The notes: a model not told the origin generated them from the letters alone. A DNA stretch of 64,000 nt from Paraburkholderia azotifigens (GCF_007995085.1 NZ_VOQS01000003.1:2418001-2482000), one strand, 5' to 3'. Shown: positions 26,384 to 35,471, numbered from the stretch's first letter. Program-made: numbers and translations.

Positions 26384-27670
26384 ATGAAGCGCATCGTGAC
26401 GCGGATGCAGGCTGTCATCTTCACCGGCTGCATACTGGCTGGCTGCTCGGCAGCGCCGCCCACGGTTTCGGTGCCTGCCTATCAGAACCGCGCCGTGACA
26501 CGCAGCGAGGGAGGCATGCAGGTTTCGACAGCCGTGCTGTCGCCGCAGGAAAGCGCTGCCGTCTATGGTGTTCCGCTTGCGGAAAGGAACATCCAGCCCG
26601 TCTGGATCGAGGTTCGCAATGGGGAGGACGGCAACTACTTTCTTCTGTCGCCGGGACTGGATCCGAACTTCTTTCCGGCGTCTGAAGCGGCCGAAGCATT
26701 CGCGGACGCGTCGCCTGAACAGCAGACGGAACTCGACCGCCGATTCCGTTCGCTCGCCTTCGCCAATCCCATCCGTCCGGGAGAGACGGTATCCGGTCTT
26801 GTTCTGACCCACCTCAACGAGGGTGTGAAGCTCGTGCAGATCGACCTCGTCGCGAGGGGCCGTGTCCGGACGTTTTCGATCTTCGTGGCGGTGCCGGGGT
26901 TCGAGGGCGACTACAAGCGCAGCCAGGTGTTCAAACGCGCGGCCGACCCTGAAGTGCCCATCGTGAATTACACGGACGACGGGAGCTTTCGCGCCGCGCT
27001 CGAAGCCTTGCCATGCTGCGCCACCAACGAAGACGGTTCGAAGAATGGCGATCCCCTCAATCTCGTGATCGTCGGCGGCCTCGACGATGCCTTTCCGTCG
27101 CTCGTTCGCCGGGGCTGGAGCGTCACGGAACAGAAGTGGTCGGGTGCAATCCGGCGGATGATCAGCGCCGCGCTTTCCGGCGAAGCCTACGTCAACGCAC
27201 CCGTGAGCGACCTCTACGTGTTCGGCCACGCGCAGGATCTCGCGCTGCAAAAGGCGCGCGGCGACATTCACCAGCGCAATCACATGCGTCTGTGGCTCAG
27301 TAACATGCGCTATCGCGGCAAACCCGTCTGGGTGGGGCAGATCAGCCGCGACATCGGCACTCGTCTGACATGGCACTCGTCCACGTTCACGACGCACAAG
27401 ATCGACCCGGACGTCGACGAAGCGCGCAGCGCGCTCACGGAAGACATGGCGTATTCGCAGAATCTGTCGAAGATCGGCCTTTTGAGCGGCGTGGGCGCGG
27501 CGCCCGAAAGCATGCCGCGCACAAATCTGACAACCGACCCGTACTTCACGGATGGCTATCGCATCGTGCTCGTATTTGACCGCGTGCCGTCATCGCTTGC
27601 GGACATCACCGTCTTTCCGTGGGTCACGCCATACAAGGTCATGCGCGTCACGCCAGGAGCCGGGCCATGA
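26384..27670 (+). CDS. Lipoprotein with LssY C-terminal (LssY_C) domain, copy 1
   Basis: Predicted outer-membrane lipoprotein of 428 residues. GGAGAGGTG precedes the ATG, and the signal peptide ends in the lipobox LAGC at 18-21. Residues ~30-170 form an unannotated N-terminal region. From ~195 the LssY_C pattern appears: ALPCCATNEDG, DPLNLVIVGGLDD, RRGWSV, QRNHMRLWLSN, WVGQISRDIGTR, HKIDPDVDEAR and YFTDGYRIVLVF. LssY_C is named from a Legionella type I secretion locus but its function is unknown. The stop overlaps the start of the second copy (ATGA at 27667). The two are ancient paralogues, since they align along their whole length. Confidence 0.85.
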   Translation: MKRIVTRMQAVIFTGCILAGCSAAPPTVSVPAYQNRAVTRSEGGMQVSTAVLSPQESAAVYGVPLAERNIQPVWIEVRNGEDGNYFLLSPGLDPNFFPASEAAEAFADASPEQQTELDRRFRSLAFANPIRPGETVSGLVLTHLNEGVKLVQIDLVARGRVRTFSIFVAVPGFEGDYKRSQVFKRAADPEVPIVNYTDDGSFRAALEALPCCATNEDGSKNGDPLNLVIVGGLDDAFPSLVRRGWSVTEQKWSGAIRRMISAALSGEAYVNAPVSDLYVFGHAQDLALQKARGDIHQRNHMRLWLSNMRYRGKPVWVGQISRDIGTRLTWHSSTFTTHKIDPDVDEARSALTEDMAYSQNLSKIGLLSGVGAAPESMPRTNLTTDPYFTDGYRIVLVFDRVPSSLADITVFPWVTPYKVMRVTPGAGP

Positions 27671-28917
27671 ATGTGCGGCCGACCGTGCGTCGCTTGCGCA
27701 AGCGTGCTGCCGCCCTGTTGCTTGGGCTGACGCTCGCGGGATGCGCGACGTGGCGTGCGCCGTCCGATGCCGACGTCAAGCCGCTGCGCGAACATGAGGT
27801 CAGCGACACGCGTCGCGACGTGCGCGTGAGCGCCACTGTGCTGGGCAGCGAAGACAGCAAGCGGCTGTATGGCGCCGATGTCAACGCGACGAGGGTCCAG
27901 CCGCTCTGGATCGAAGTGCACAACGGAACCTCGCAGGCGCTATGGCTGTTGCGCTCGGGCACCGACCCCGACTACTTCTCGCCCGACGAGGTCGCGTGGT
28001 CGATGCATACGACGTTCGGCGGTTCAACGAACACGCGCATGGACGACTATTTCAGAAAACTCGGTTTCATCAATCCGATTGCGCCGGGTGCGACCCAGTC
28101 AGGCATTCTTTTCACCAACCCCGATCGTGGCATCAAGCTCGTCAATATCGACCTGCTCGCAAGCCAGACGCTGATTCCTTTTTCGCTCTTTCTGCGCGTG
28201 CCCGAGGACACGATCGATCCGGCGCTTGCGCAGATTCCTTTCCCGTTCCCGGAAGCAGCGATCGTCGACTGCCCGGATCTCGCATCGCTGCGCGCGGCAA
28301 TCGAGCGGTTGCCATGCTGCGCGACCGACGCGACCGGGACGGCACAGGCCGATCCGCTGAACGCGGTCGCGGTCGGCCAGCTTAACGATATCGGCGCGGC
28401 CCTGGTGCGGCGCAGCTACCGGCGCGATGCGCGCGAGTCCGACGTCGTGCAGCGGGTTTTCGGGCGCGAAGCGGACTTCGTCATGCGCAAGCAGGCGCAG
28501 GCGGGCGCGCCGTCGACCTGGATACGCGGATGGCTTGCCCCGATTCGCTTTCAGGGGCAACTGGTCTATGTCGCGCAGGTCGGCCGTCCCGTCGGCGGGC
28601 GCTTTGCGCGACGCGGCGAGACACACCCCAGGCTGCACCAGAACATCGACGAGGCTCGCAATCTCCTCATCCAGGATCTGATGTATTCGGGCGGTCTCGA
28701 CAAGCTCGGATTCGCTTATGGCGTCGGCGAGGCATCGTCAGCCCATCCACGCGCGACGCTCGACGGCGCAAGCTACTACACGGACGGACTACGCGCGGTC
28801 GTGTTCTTTGCAACGCGGCCGCGCAGCCTGTCGGATGTGGATCTGCTCGATTGGGTGCCGTATCTCGACAGGCGCGACGATCTTCAATCTGGAGCAACGG
28901 GCGATGCGCATCCCTGA
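27667..28917 (+). CDS. Lipoprotein with LssY_C domain, copy 2
   Basis: Lipoprotein of 416 residues, paralogous to the preceding gene. The lipobox is LAGC at 23-26. The same landmarks recur: VQPLWIEVHNGT, LWLLRSGTDPDYF, RKLGFINPIAPG, RLPCCATDATG, DPLNAVAVGQLND, HQNIDEARNLLIQDLMYS and YYTDGLRAVVFF. Compared with copy 1 several LssY_C residues differ (DPLNAVAV for DPLNLVIV), hinting at divergence of role. It begins inside the upstream stop and itself overlaps the third gene by 14 nt, a tight translational unit. Confidence 0.85.
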   Translation: MNVRPTVRRLRKRAAALLLGLTLAGCATWRAPSDADVKPLREHEVSDTRRDVRVSATVLGSEDSKRLYGADVNATRVQPLWIEVHNGTSQALWLLRSGTDPDYFSPDEVAWSMHTTFGGSTNTRMDDYFRKLGFINPIAPGATQSGILFTNPDRGIKLVNIDLLASQTLIPFSLFLRVPEDTIDPALAQIPFPFPEAAIVDCPDLASLRAAIERLPCCATDATGTAQADPLNAVAVGQLNDIGAALVRRSYRRDARESDVVQRVFGREADFVMRKQAQAGAPSTWIRGWLAPIRFQGQLVYVAQVGRPVGGRFARRGETHPRLHQNIDEARNLLIQDLMYSGGLDKLGFAYGVGEASSAHPRATLDGASYYTDGLRAVVFFATRPRSLSDVDLLDWVPYLDRRDDLQSGATGDAHP

Positions 28918-30001
28918 TTCCGACCGCGCCTGGCTGGCGCTGACGCTGACGACGGCGTGCCTTCTGCTCGGCGCCTGCGCCTCAAAGCCCCTCGTTCCGT
29001 TTTCGACCGATACGCCGCCGTTGGTACTCATGCCCGCGACCCAGGCGGGGATAGGGGATCAGCGGGCGCGCTTCCGCGAAATCTATTGCGCGGTCCTCGC
29101 AGCGCGCGGATCGTCGGTGCCCGACAGCCGTCCCTGTGAGGACGCGCTGACGCGCGTGGGCGCCGAGCCCGCCGGCGCGGGCCGGCCCGTCGACCTGGGG
29201 CCATCCCGACGCCGCCTCGTCGCGGCCGTCGTGCCCGGCATCGGTTACGACTGCTTCAAGCCGTGGCTGAGTCCGCCCGGTACCGTCGTCACGCACCTGC
29301 GGCAGTATGGCTACGACGCCACGCTAATCGACGTCGACGCGCTATCGAGTTCCCTCAACAACGCACGCCAGATTCGCGATGCGCTCATGGCGATGCCCGC
29401 GCCCGACGGGCCGCCGCGTATCGTGCTGATCGGCTATTCAAAAGGCGCGCCCGACATGCTCGAAGCGCTGGTTGCCTATCCGGAGATCCGCAGCCGTGTC
29501 GCGGCTGTGGTGAGCGCGGCCGGCGCGGTCGGCGGCTCGCCGCTCGCCAACGACGCCGAGCAATACCAGGCCGATCTGTTGCGCCATGTTCCCGGCGCGA
29601 CGTGCACATCGGGCGACGGCGGCGCCGTGCAGAGCCTGAGACCGGCCGTCCGCAAGGCGTGGCTCGCCGGGAACCTGCTGCCGGCCGGACTGCGCTATTA
29701 CTCGGTCGTGACCTACCCGCAGCCGGAGCGCATCTCGTCCATCCTGAAGTCGAGTTACGACAAGCTGTCGCGGGTCGATCCACGAAACGACAGCCAGGTC
29801 ATTTTCTACGACCAGGTCATACCCGGCAGCACGCTACTGGCCTATGTGAATGCGGATCACTGGGCACTGGCAGTGCCCGTTGCGCGGACTCATCCGACGA
29901 TAGGCGCGCTCTTCGTCACGCAGAACGCGTATCCCCGTGAGGCCCTCATGGAGGCAATCCTGCGATTCGTGGAGGAGCAACCCCCGGAGCCCAACCCGTG
30001 A
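28904..30001 (+). CDS. Alpha/beta-hydrolase-fold lipoprotein
   Basis: Lipoprotein of 365 residues with lipobox LGAC at 22-25. The nucleophile elbow is GYSKG (S179), preceded by the strand RIVLIG. A late NADHWALAVPV supplies a likely catalytic histidine, and VVPGIGYDCFK near residue 110 could form the oxyanion loop. Esterase or lipase activity on an envelope or extracellular ester is inferred. The start overlaps the end of the second LssY_C gene, so the three lipoproteins are probably made together and may act as one complex in the envelope. Confidence 0.8.
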   Translation: MRIPDSDRAWLALTLTTACLLLGACASKPLVPFSTDTPPLVLMPATQAGIGDQRARFREIYCAVLAARGSSVPDSRPCEDALTRVGAEPAGAGRPVDLGPSRRRLVAAVVPGIGYDCFKPWLSPPGTVVTHLRQYGYDATLIDVDALSSSLNNARQIRDALMAMPAPDGPPRIVLIGYSKGAPDMLEALVAYPEIRSRVAAVVSAAGAVGGSPLANDAEQYQADLLRHVPGATCTSGDGGAVQSLRPAVRKAWLAGNLLPAGLRYYSVVTYPQPERISSILKSSYDKLSRVDPRNDSQVIFYDQVIPGSTLLAYVNADHWALAVPVARTHPTIGALFVTQNAYPREALMEAILRFVEEQPPEPNP

Positions 30002-30080
30002 TGCGGGTGCCTCAGGCGGTCGATCAGCGGAATGAACAGGGGGCGCAGGTGACGCAGGGGAGGGCAGCCGCGACCAGTCG

Positions 30081-30674
30081 TTACCCGCGCAGGTTGCGGA
30101 CGAACAACTCCAGCATTTCCTGCGCTGCCAACGCATCGAGTGGCTCAATACCGGCGAGCATCTGGGCCTCGAGAACATGGACCGTCGCCATACAGCGATG
30201 AAGCACCTCCCGTCCTTCGTCCGTTAGACGGAGCACGACGATGCGTCCATGATTCGGGTCGGGCTCGCGCGTGATCCAGTTGCGCGATGCCATGACGCTC
30301 ATGACTTCGTTGGCCGATTGCGGCGTGATGAAAGACCGCTCGGCCAGTTGCGCGTTCGACGCCTCGCCCCGCGCCTCCAGCACGGAAAGCGCAGTGAACT
30401 GCGCGAGCGTCAGGCCCAGTGGCGCGAGCGCATCCGTCATCTTGCGGCGCAGGATTCGATCGAGGCTGCCGATCAGATAGGTCAAGCGGGGACGTGCCGA
30501 AGCCTTGCGTCCCGCTGAGGCCGCGCGCGGACGGGCGGCCGTCGCGAGGTTTGCTTTCGTGGCGCTGGATGTCTTCGTCGGAGATTTGCCCGTCATCAGA
30601 TCGGTCTGCTGCTGTCGTGGAAGACGCCATGTTACCGCGTCGTTCGCACGCTGCACCGCTCCTCGCGCCTTCAT
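30081..30674 (-). CDS. MarR-family regulator of the hydroxycinnamate genes
   Basis: Regulator of 197 residues from the ATG at 30674, which overlaps the fcs stop as ATGA; an ATG at 30596 (171 residues) is also possible because the first ~60 residues are low complexity. The MarR domain spans ~65-195, with LAQFTALSVLEARG, SNAQLAERSFITPQSANEVMSVM and the wing REPDPNHGRIVVLRLTDEG. It is last in the ech-vdh-fcs unit. MarR repressors of ferulate and coumarate genes (FerR/FerC/CouR) respond to hydroxycinnamoyl-CoA thioesters, so this protein probably binds the four dyads in 35111-35426. Confidence 0.85.
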   Translation of the reverse strand: MKARGAVQRANDAVTWRLPRQQQTDLMTGKSPTKTSSATKANLATAARPRAASAGRKASARPRLTYLIGSLDRILRRKMTDALAPLGLTLAQFTALSVLEARGEASNAQLAERSFITPQSANEVMSVMASRNWITREPDPNHGRIVVLRLTDEGREVLHRCMATVHVLEAQMLAGIEPLDALAAQEMLELFVRNLRG

Positions 30675-32563
30675 ACCTTGCAACGCGACGCGTAGATCAC
30701 GCCAGGATCGTCGCGCTGCACATCGTGCATTGCCTCCACCAGGTTTGCGCGCTGCGTCAGTACCGCGCGCTGGTTGATCGATCCTTTATCGGTGATCTCG
30801 CCGAGATCGAGTGACGGCGCAACGTCGAGCAGACGAAGACGCGCAATCGCCGTCGCGCTGCCCGTCGAATCGCGGTTCAGCTTCTCGAGCAGATCGGTGA
30901 AGAAGGCGCGTACGGCGGGTGCGCCGGCAATCTCCGTGGCGTTCGCGGACGCCGGCAGGTGCGCGAGCCGCCGGCAATCGTCGAGTCGTGGAAATACGAG
31001 CAGCCCGACGTCATCGCGATTCAGGCCGGTCACGACGACGTCCTGCACATAGGGCGCGCCCGCTGAAATGACCCGCGCACGCATCGGCCCGACGCTCACG
31101 AAGGTGCCTGAGCTGAGTTTGAAATCTTCGGCGATGCGCCCGTCGAACATCAGGCCGAGTTCCGGCCGTTGCGGGTCGACGAACTTTAGTGCGTCGCCGC
31201 TGCGGTAATACCCCTCGTCATCGAATGAATCGGCTGCATTCGAATCGGCTATCCGCCAGTAACCGGGCATCACGTGCGGACCGCGAAAGCGCGCTTCGAG
31301 TTTGCCCGACACGGGCGCCAGCTTCACTTCGCAGCCGGGCGCCGGCATGCCGACGTAGCCCGCACCGGGCACAGGCCCGGTCGTGAACAGACACGACGGC
31401 GAAGTCTCCGTCATGCCGAGGCCCGCCATGATGCGGATACGCTCGCCGCAAAAGCGCTCGGTGACACGTTGCAAGCGGTCCCACGCTGCCTGCGAAAGTC
31501 CGGCGCCTGCGAAGAAATAGACTTTCACGCGTGAGAAGAACGTCTCGCGCAACTGCGCGTCGGTTTCGAGCGCGCTCGTCAGCTCTTCCCAACCCTTCGG
31601 CACGTTGAAGTAGATGGTCGGCGCGATGTCGCGCAGATTGCGCAGCGTTTCGTCGAACTTCTTCCCAACGGGCTTGCCGTCGTCGATATACAGCGTGCCG
31701 CCGTTGTAGAGCGCAATGCCGGCATTGTGGCTGCCGCCGAACGTATGATTCCACGGCAGCCAGTCGACCAGCACGGGCGGCTCGACGGCGAACTCGGGAA
31801 ACGTGTCGAGCAGCATCTGCTGATTGCTGCACAGCATGCGATGGGTGGTCGGCACGGCCTTCGGGAGCATCGTCGAGCCGGACGTAAAGAGAAACTTCGC
31901 GATCGCATCGGGATCGATCGCCTCGTGCACGGCGTCGACCGTCGTGGGCGCGGTGTCGAGCAGTTCCGATAGCGGCGTGGATTGGCGCTTTCCACATGAA
32001 CCTGAGGCGGTGACCAGTTCGACGCCGTCGGCAATGGTCGCGTCGATCGCTTTGGCGAACGTCTCGCCTTCCGTCGCGAATACGAGGCCGGGTGTGAGCA
32101 GATCGAGCGTATGACGCAGCTTGCCGTAGTCGCTGGATACGAGCGAATATGCGGGCGAAATGGGCGCGTAGGGGACGCCTGCCCACATCGCGCCGAGCGC
32201 GACCATCATGTGTTCGAGATCGTTGCCCGAGAGAATCACGACGGGCCGCCCGGCAGACAGGTTGCGACCGAGCAGCGCCTGACCAATCGCGCGGGCATGC
32301 GCGAGCATCTGCGCGTAGCTGATCCCTTGCCATTCGCCGTTGGCGCCGCGGCGGGCGACCAGCCATCGGTCAGGATGCGCGAGCGCGCCGCTTGCGAGCC
32401 GGTCAGTAATACGCTTCGGATAGACGCCGGGCGCGGCGCCCGACTCCATGTACCAGACGTCGTGCTCGCGGCGTACGCGAACGGGTGCCGACCCGATTCG
32501 CACCGCGCGATAAGGCGTTGATGTTTCTCTGTCGACACCGGATTGCGTCGGCTGGGAAGTCAC
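30671..32563 (-). CDS. fcs: Feruloyl-CoA synthetase
   Basis: Acyl-CoA ligase of 630 residues that activates ferulate, coumarate or caffeate with ATP and CoA. The start is GTG with CAGGAGAC upstream. Adenylation motifs are FTSGSTMLPKAVPTTH (P-loop), VDWLPWNHTFGGSHN, GLGMTETSP and RSGDALKF. The long form with this internal spacing is typical of Pseudomonas and Burkholderia Fcs rather than short AMP-ligases. The genes upstream are vdh and ech, which complete the CoA-dependent non-beta-oxidative route from ferulate to vanillate. Confidence 0.9.
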   Translation of the reverse strand: MTSQPTQSGVDRETSTPYRAVRIGSAPVRVRREHDVWYMESGAAPGVYPKRITDRLASGALAHPDRWLVARRGANGEWQGISYAQMLAHARAIGQALLGRNLSAGRPVVILSGNDLEHMMVALGAMWAGVPYAPISPAYSLVSSDYGKLRHTLDLLTPGLVFATEGETFAKAIDATIADGVELVTASGSCGKRQSTPLSELLDTAPTTVDAVHEAIDPDAIAKFLFTSGSTMLPKAVPTTHRMLCSNQQMLLDTFPEFAVEPPVLVDWLPWNHTFGGSHNAGIALYNGGTLYIDDGKPVGKKFDETLRNLRDIAPTIYFNVPKGWEELTSALETDAQLRETFFSRVKVYFFAGAGLSQAAWDRLQRVTERFCGERIRIMAGLGMTETSPSCLFTTGPVPGAGYVGMPAPGCEVKLAPVSGKLEARFRGPHVMPGYWRIADSNAADSFDDEGYYRSGDALKFVDPQRPELGLMFDGRIAEDFKLSSGTFVSVGPMRARVISAGAPYVQDVVVTGLNRDDVGLLVFPRLDDCRRLAHLPASANATEIAGAPAVRAFFTDLLEKLNRDSTGSATAIARLRLLDVAPSLDLGEITDKGSINQRAVLTQRANLVEAMHDVQRDDPGVIYASRCKV

Positions 32564-32688
32564 CTTGTTGTCTCCTGTGTGGGCTCGCTCGCGCGGCGGG
32601 CTACAGCCCGGCGCGAGGTCGTCGCCTGATGTGAAGCATGCCCGAATCTGTTTCGTCTGCGTGAACGGGCCCGTTTACAGCGGCAACG

Positions 32689-34140
32689 TCAGATTGGATA
32701 GTGACGCGGACCTGTCTGTATCGTGATCCAGCGCAGATCGGTGAATTCGGCAATCGATGCCTTGCTGCCGAAGCGCCCGTAGCCGCTGCTCTTCACGCCG
32801 CCGAACGGCATCTGCGCTTCATCGTGCACAGTCGGGCCGTTGATATGGCAGATGCCCGATTCGACGCGCTTCGCCACCTGCATGGCGCGCGCAATGTCGC
32901 GGCTGAACACGGCCGCCGACAAGCCGAACTCGCTGTCGTTCGCGACACGTATCGCTTCGTCGTCGCTATCGACGCGCAGCACGGTGACCACGGGCGCGAA
33001 CGATTCCTCCGCGTACAGTTTCATCTCGGGGCGCACACCATCGACGACCGTCGGCTGCATGACCGCGCCATGTGCCGGGCCGGCCGTGTGGATCGCCGCG
33101 CCGTGATCGCGGGCATCCTGCACGAGCGCCGCCGCGCGCTGTGCGGCCTGTGCACTCACCATCGCGCCGAGCACGGCGCCCGGCGCCGTCGGTTCGGCCG
33201 CGACCAGCTTGCGCGCCTTGCTGGCGAGCTTCTCGACAAGCATATCCGCGATGGCGCGATGCGCGATCACGCGTTCCGTCGACATGCAGATCTGCCCCTG
33301 GTTGAAGAACGCGCCGAACGCGATGGCTTCGACGGCTGCGTCGAGATCGGCGTCATCGAGCACGAGCACGGGGGCCTTGCCGCCGAGTTCGAGCAAGGCG
33401 GGCTTCAGGTGTTTCGCCGCGTGCATCGCGATGATGCGGCCAACGTGCGTCGAGCCCGTGAAGTTCACGCGCCGGACGGCGGGATGCGCGATCAGCCGCT
33501 CGACGATTGCGGGTGCGTCGTCGGGCGCATTCGTCACGACGTTGATCACGCCGTCGCCGAGACCTGCTTCCTGCAACACGCTGCCGATCATCCGATGCAC
33601 GGCGGGACACGCTTCCGACGCCTTGAGAACGACCGTGTTTCCGCACGCGAGCGGCATCGCGACTGCACGGGTGCCGAGGATCACGGGCGCATTCCACGGC
33701 GCGATGCCGAGCACTACGCCGCATGGCTGACGCACGGCAAGAGCAAGGTTGCCGGGCATATCGGTCGGCACGATGCTTCCGTCGATCTGCGTCGTCATCG
33801 CGGCGGCTTCGCGCAGCATGTGCGCCGCCAGATGCACGTTGAAGCCGTACCAGTTCGCCATCGCGCCCGTTTCCGCCACGCCGGTTTCGATGAACGCGCC
33901 GGTTCGCGCATCCATCAGGTCCGCTGCCTTCAGCAGGCGCATGCGCCGCTCCGTGGGCGGCAGAGCCGACCATCCAGGGAAAGCCGCTGCGGCGGCATCG
34001 ACTGCCGCGTCCGCATCCGCGAGCGTGGCCGCGGGTGCGCGCGAGGCCAGTCTGCCCGTCGCGGGATTCAGGCGTTCGAACGTGGCGCCGTTCGAGGCGA
34101 GGCGGTCCTTTCCGCCGATCAGCATACTCACTTCCGTCAC
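32689..34140 (-). CDS. vdh: Vanillin/aromatic aldehyde dehydrogenase
   Basis: Aldehyde dehydrogenase of 483 residues. The GTG at 34140 is chosen because AAGGAG lies 9 nt before it; an ATG five codons later is the alternative. The active site shows APWNAPV, LELGGKAP with the base glutamate, and the nucleophile in FNQGQICMSTER. The coenzyme loop is FTGSTHVGR. Sequence style matches salicylaldehyde/vanillin dehydrogenases. It oxidises the vanillin or 4-hydroxybenzaldehyde released by Ech to vanillate or 4-hydroxybenzoate. Confidence 0.9.
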   Translation of the reverse strand: MTEVSMLIGGKDRLASNGATFERLNPATGRLASRAPAATLADADAAVDAAAAAFPGWSALPPTERRMRLLKAADLMDARTGAFIETGVAETGAMANWYGFNVHLAAHMLREAAAMTTQIDGSIVPTDMPGNLALAVRQPCGVVLGIAPWNAPVILGTRAVAMPLACGNTVVLKASEACPAVHRMIGSVLQEAGLGDGVINVVTNAPDDAPAIVERLIAHPAVRRVNFTGSTHVGRIIAMHAAKHLKPALLELGGKAPVLVLDDADLDAAVEAIAFGAFFNQGQICMSTERVIAHRAIADMLVEKLASKARKLVAAEPTAPGAVLGAMVSAQAAQRAAALVQDARDHGAAIHTAGPAHGAVMQPTVVDGVRPEMKLYAEESFAPVVTVLRVDSDDEAIRVANDSEFGLSAAVFSRDIARAMQVAKRVESGICHINGPTVHDEAQMPFGGVKSSGYGRFGSKASIAEFTDLRWITIQTGPRHYPI

Positions 34141-34202
34141 GATGACTGTCTCCTTTGTTCTGTCGCCCGCCCGGCGGGATGCCCCACCGGGCGTCCCGGG
34201 TG

Positions 34203-35039
34203 TCAGTCCGCGCGTTTGTACGTCTGCAGTCCGGGCTTGATCGACTTCTGGTCGAGGAATTGCCGCAGTCCTTCTTCGCGCCCGTTCTCGGGATCGCGCA
34301 GTTGCGCCTGATCGAGCTTTGCGTACAGATAGTCCTCGTTCTGTTCCCACGTCAGTTCGCGGCAGCGTTTGAAACCATGCTTTGCGACCCGCAGTACGAC
34401 CGGATTCTTTTCAAGCAGCTTCGCGGCGAGAGCCACCGTCTCCGCGCGCAGCTGCTCGCGCGGCACGCTCCGGTTGACGAGGCCCATTGCGGCGGCTTCC
34501 GTGCCCGTGAACGTTTCACCCGTCATGATGTAGTAGAGCGCCTGACGATGTCCGACCGTATCGGCCATCGCCTTGCTGACCAGATTGCCCGGCGGGATGC
34601 CCCAGTTGATCTCGGAGAGGCCGAACACGGCTTCGTCGGCGGCGATCGCGAGATCGCATGCGACCAGCGGCGAGAAGCCGCCGCCGAAGCACCAGCCATT
34701 GACCATCGCGAGGGTCGGCTTCGAATACATGCGCAGCAGCTTCCATTGCCATTGACACGCATCGCGCCGGATCTTTTCCTGCAGGATTTCCGGCCCTGCG
34801 TCGACTTCGCGGAAATACTCCTTCAGATCCATGCCTGCCGTCCACGCGTCGCCGGCGCCCGTGAGCACGAGTACCTGCGCGTCGGCGTCGAGTTCCAGCG
34901 TTTCGAGCACCTGCACCATCTCGCTGTTGAGCGTCGGGCTCATCGCATTGCGTTTCTCCGGGCGGTTGAACGTCACCCATGCGATGCCTTCCTGCACCTT
35001 GACGTCGACCGTCTTCCAGCGATCCTCATAACTTGCCAT
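34203..35039 (-). CDS. ech: Hydroxycinnamoyl-CoA hydratase-lyase (feruloyl-CoA hydratase/lyase)
   Basis: Crotonase-fold enzyme of 278 residues starting at 35039 (MASYEDRWKTVDVKV), with GGAGC upstream. It resembles the well-characterised Pseudomonas HCHL through most of its length, for instance NRPEKRNAMSPTLN, AWTAGMDLKEYFREVDAGPE, MVNGWCFGGGFSPLVACDLA and GLSEINWGIPPGN. The last segment carries the catalytic glutamate; the first helps to form the oxyanion hole. It hydrates feruloyl-CoA and cleaves it to vanillin and acetyl-CoA. First gene of the minus-strand operon, under the repeated operators. Confidence 0.95.
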   Translation of the reverse strand: MASYEDRWKTVDVKVQEGIAWVTFNRPEKRNAMSPTLNSEMVQVLETLELDADAQVLVLTGAGDAWTAGMDLKEYFREVDAGPEILQEKIRRDACQWQWKLLRMYSKPTLAMVNGWCFGGGFSPLVACDLAIAADEAVFGLSEINWGIPPGNLVSKAMADTVGHRQALYYIMTGETFTGTEAAAMGLVNRSVPREQLRAETVALAAKLLEKNPVVLRVAKHGFKRCRELTWEQNEDYLYAKLDQAQLRDPENGREEGLRQFLDQKSIKPGLQTYKRAD

Positions 35040-35110
35040 GTTCGTAGCTCCAGCGCGCCTTGCGCGCATCAGTGGTTGCGTTCCTGAAGTCACCCGACAA
35101 TTTCATTTTG

Positions 35111-35127
35111 TATCAGGTAGCCTGATA
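35111..35127. promoter_or_regulatory. MarR-type operator 1, TATCAGG-TAG-CCTGATA
   Basis: Perfect 7-bp arms with a 3-nt centre, 72 nt upstream of the ech start codon. Confidence 0.7.
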
Positions 35128-35136
35128 TGAAGTCTA

Positions 35137-35155
35137 TTATCAAGTTGCCTGATAA
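35137..35155. promoter_or_regulatory. MarR-type operator 2, TTATCAAG-TTG-CCTGATAA
   Basis: 8-bp arms with one mismatch and the same TTG centre, spaced 27 bp centre-to-centre from operator 1, so two dimers could bind on nearly the same face of the helix. Confidence 0.65.
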
Positions 35156-35320
35156 ACAATCTTTGGCTCGTTGGTGAAAACCCCTGGTTGCGGAATCGGG
35201 CGACGAAACTTCGAGCCGCTATTCACGCGCAGAGCGCGTTCATATGGCGCTCACAGGGCAACATGTACGCCGGGTCGCTGTATCTCCTGGGGTATTCACC
35301 AAACACAATAATCTTGCGTT

Positions 35321-35335
35321 GTCAGGTTGCCTGAT
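35321..35335. promoter_or_regulatory. MarR-type operator 3, GTCAGG-TTG-CCTGAT
   Basis: Third copy of the dyad, one mismatch at the outer base, on the transporter side of the divergent region. Confidence 0.65.
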
Positions 35336-35393
35336 ATTAAATGCGCTCCATCGCGACGACGGCCGGCGTGTTCTCAGGAACACGCTTTTATTC

Positions 35394-35426
35394 GCCGTAT
35401 ATATCAGGTTGCCTGATATATACGGC
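35394..35426. promoter_or_regulatory. MarR-type operator 4 inside a 33-bp perfect palindrome
   Basis: GCCGTATATATCAGG and its exact reverse complement flank a central TTG, giving 15-bp perfect arms. The inner TATCAGG-TTG-CCTGATA is the operator core shared with copies 1-3. It lies 45 nt before the transporter start codon. The extra symmetry means the transcribed strand could also form a stable hairpin in the leader. Confidence 0.75.
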
Positions 35427-35471
35427 AACCTGGAAGCGTTCGCGAAACCAGCACAACAACAGGTGACAGAC

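Larger units (their letters stand above)
35040..35471. other. 432-nt divergent control region of the ferulate regulon
   Basis: This region lies between ech (minus) and the MFS transporter (plus). It contains four copies of the same dyad, two close to ech and two close to the transporter, and little else recognisable. I could not place -10/-35 boxes with confidence because the dyads overlap the AT-rich stretches. Confidence 0.8.
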
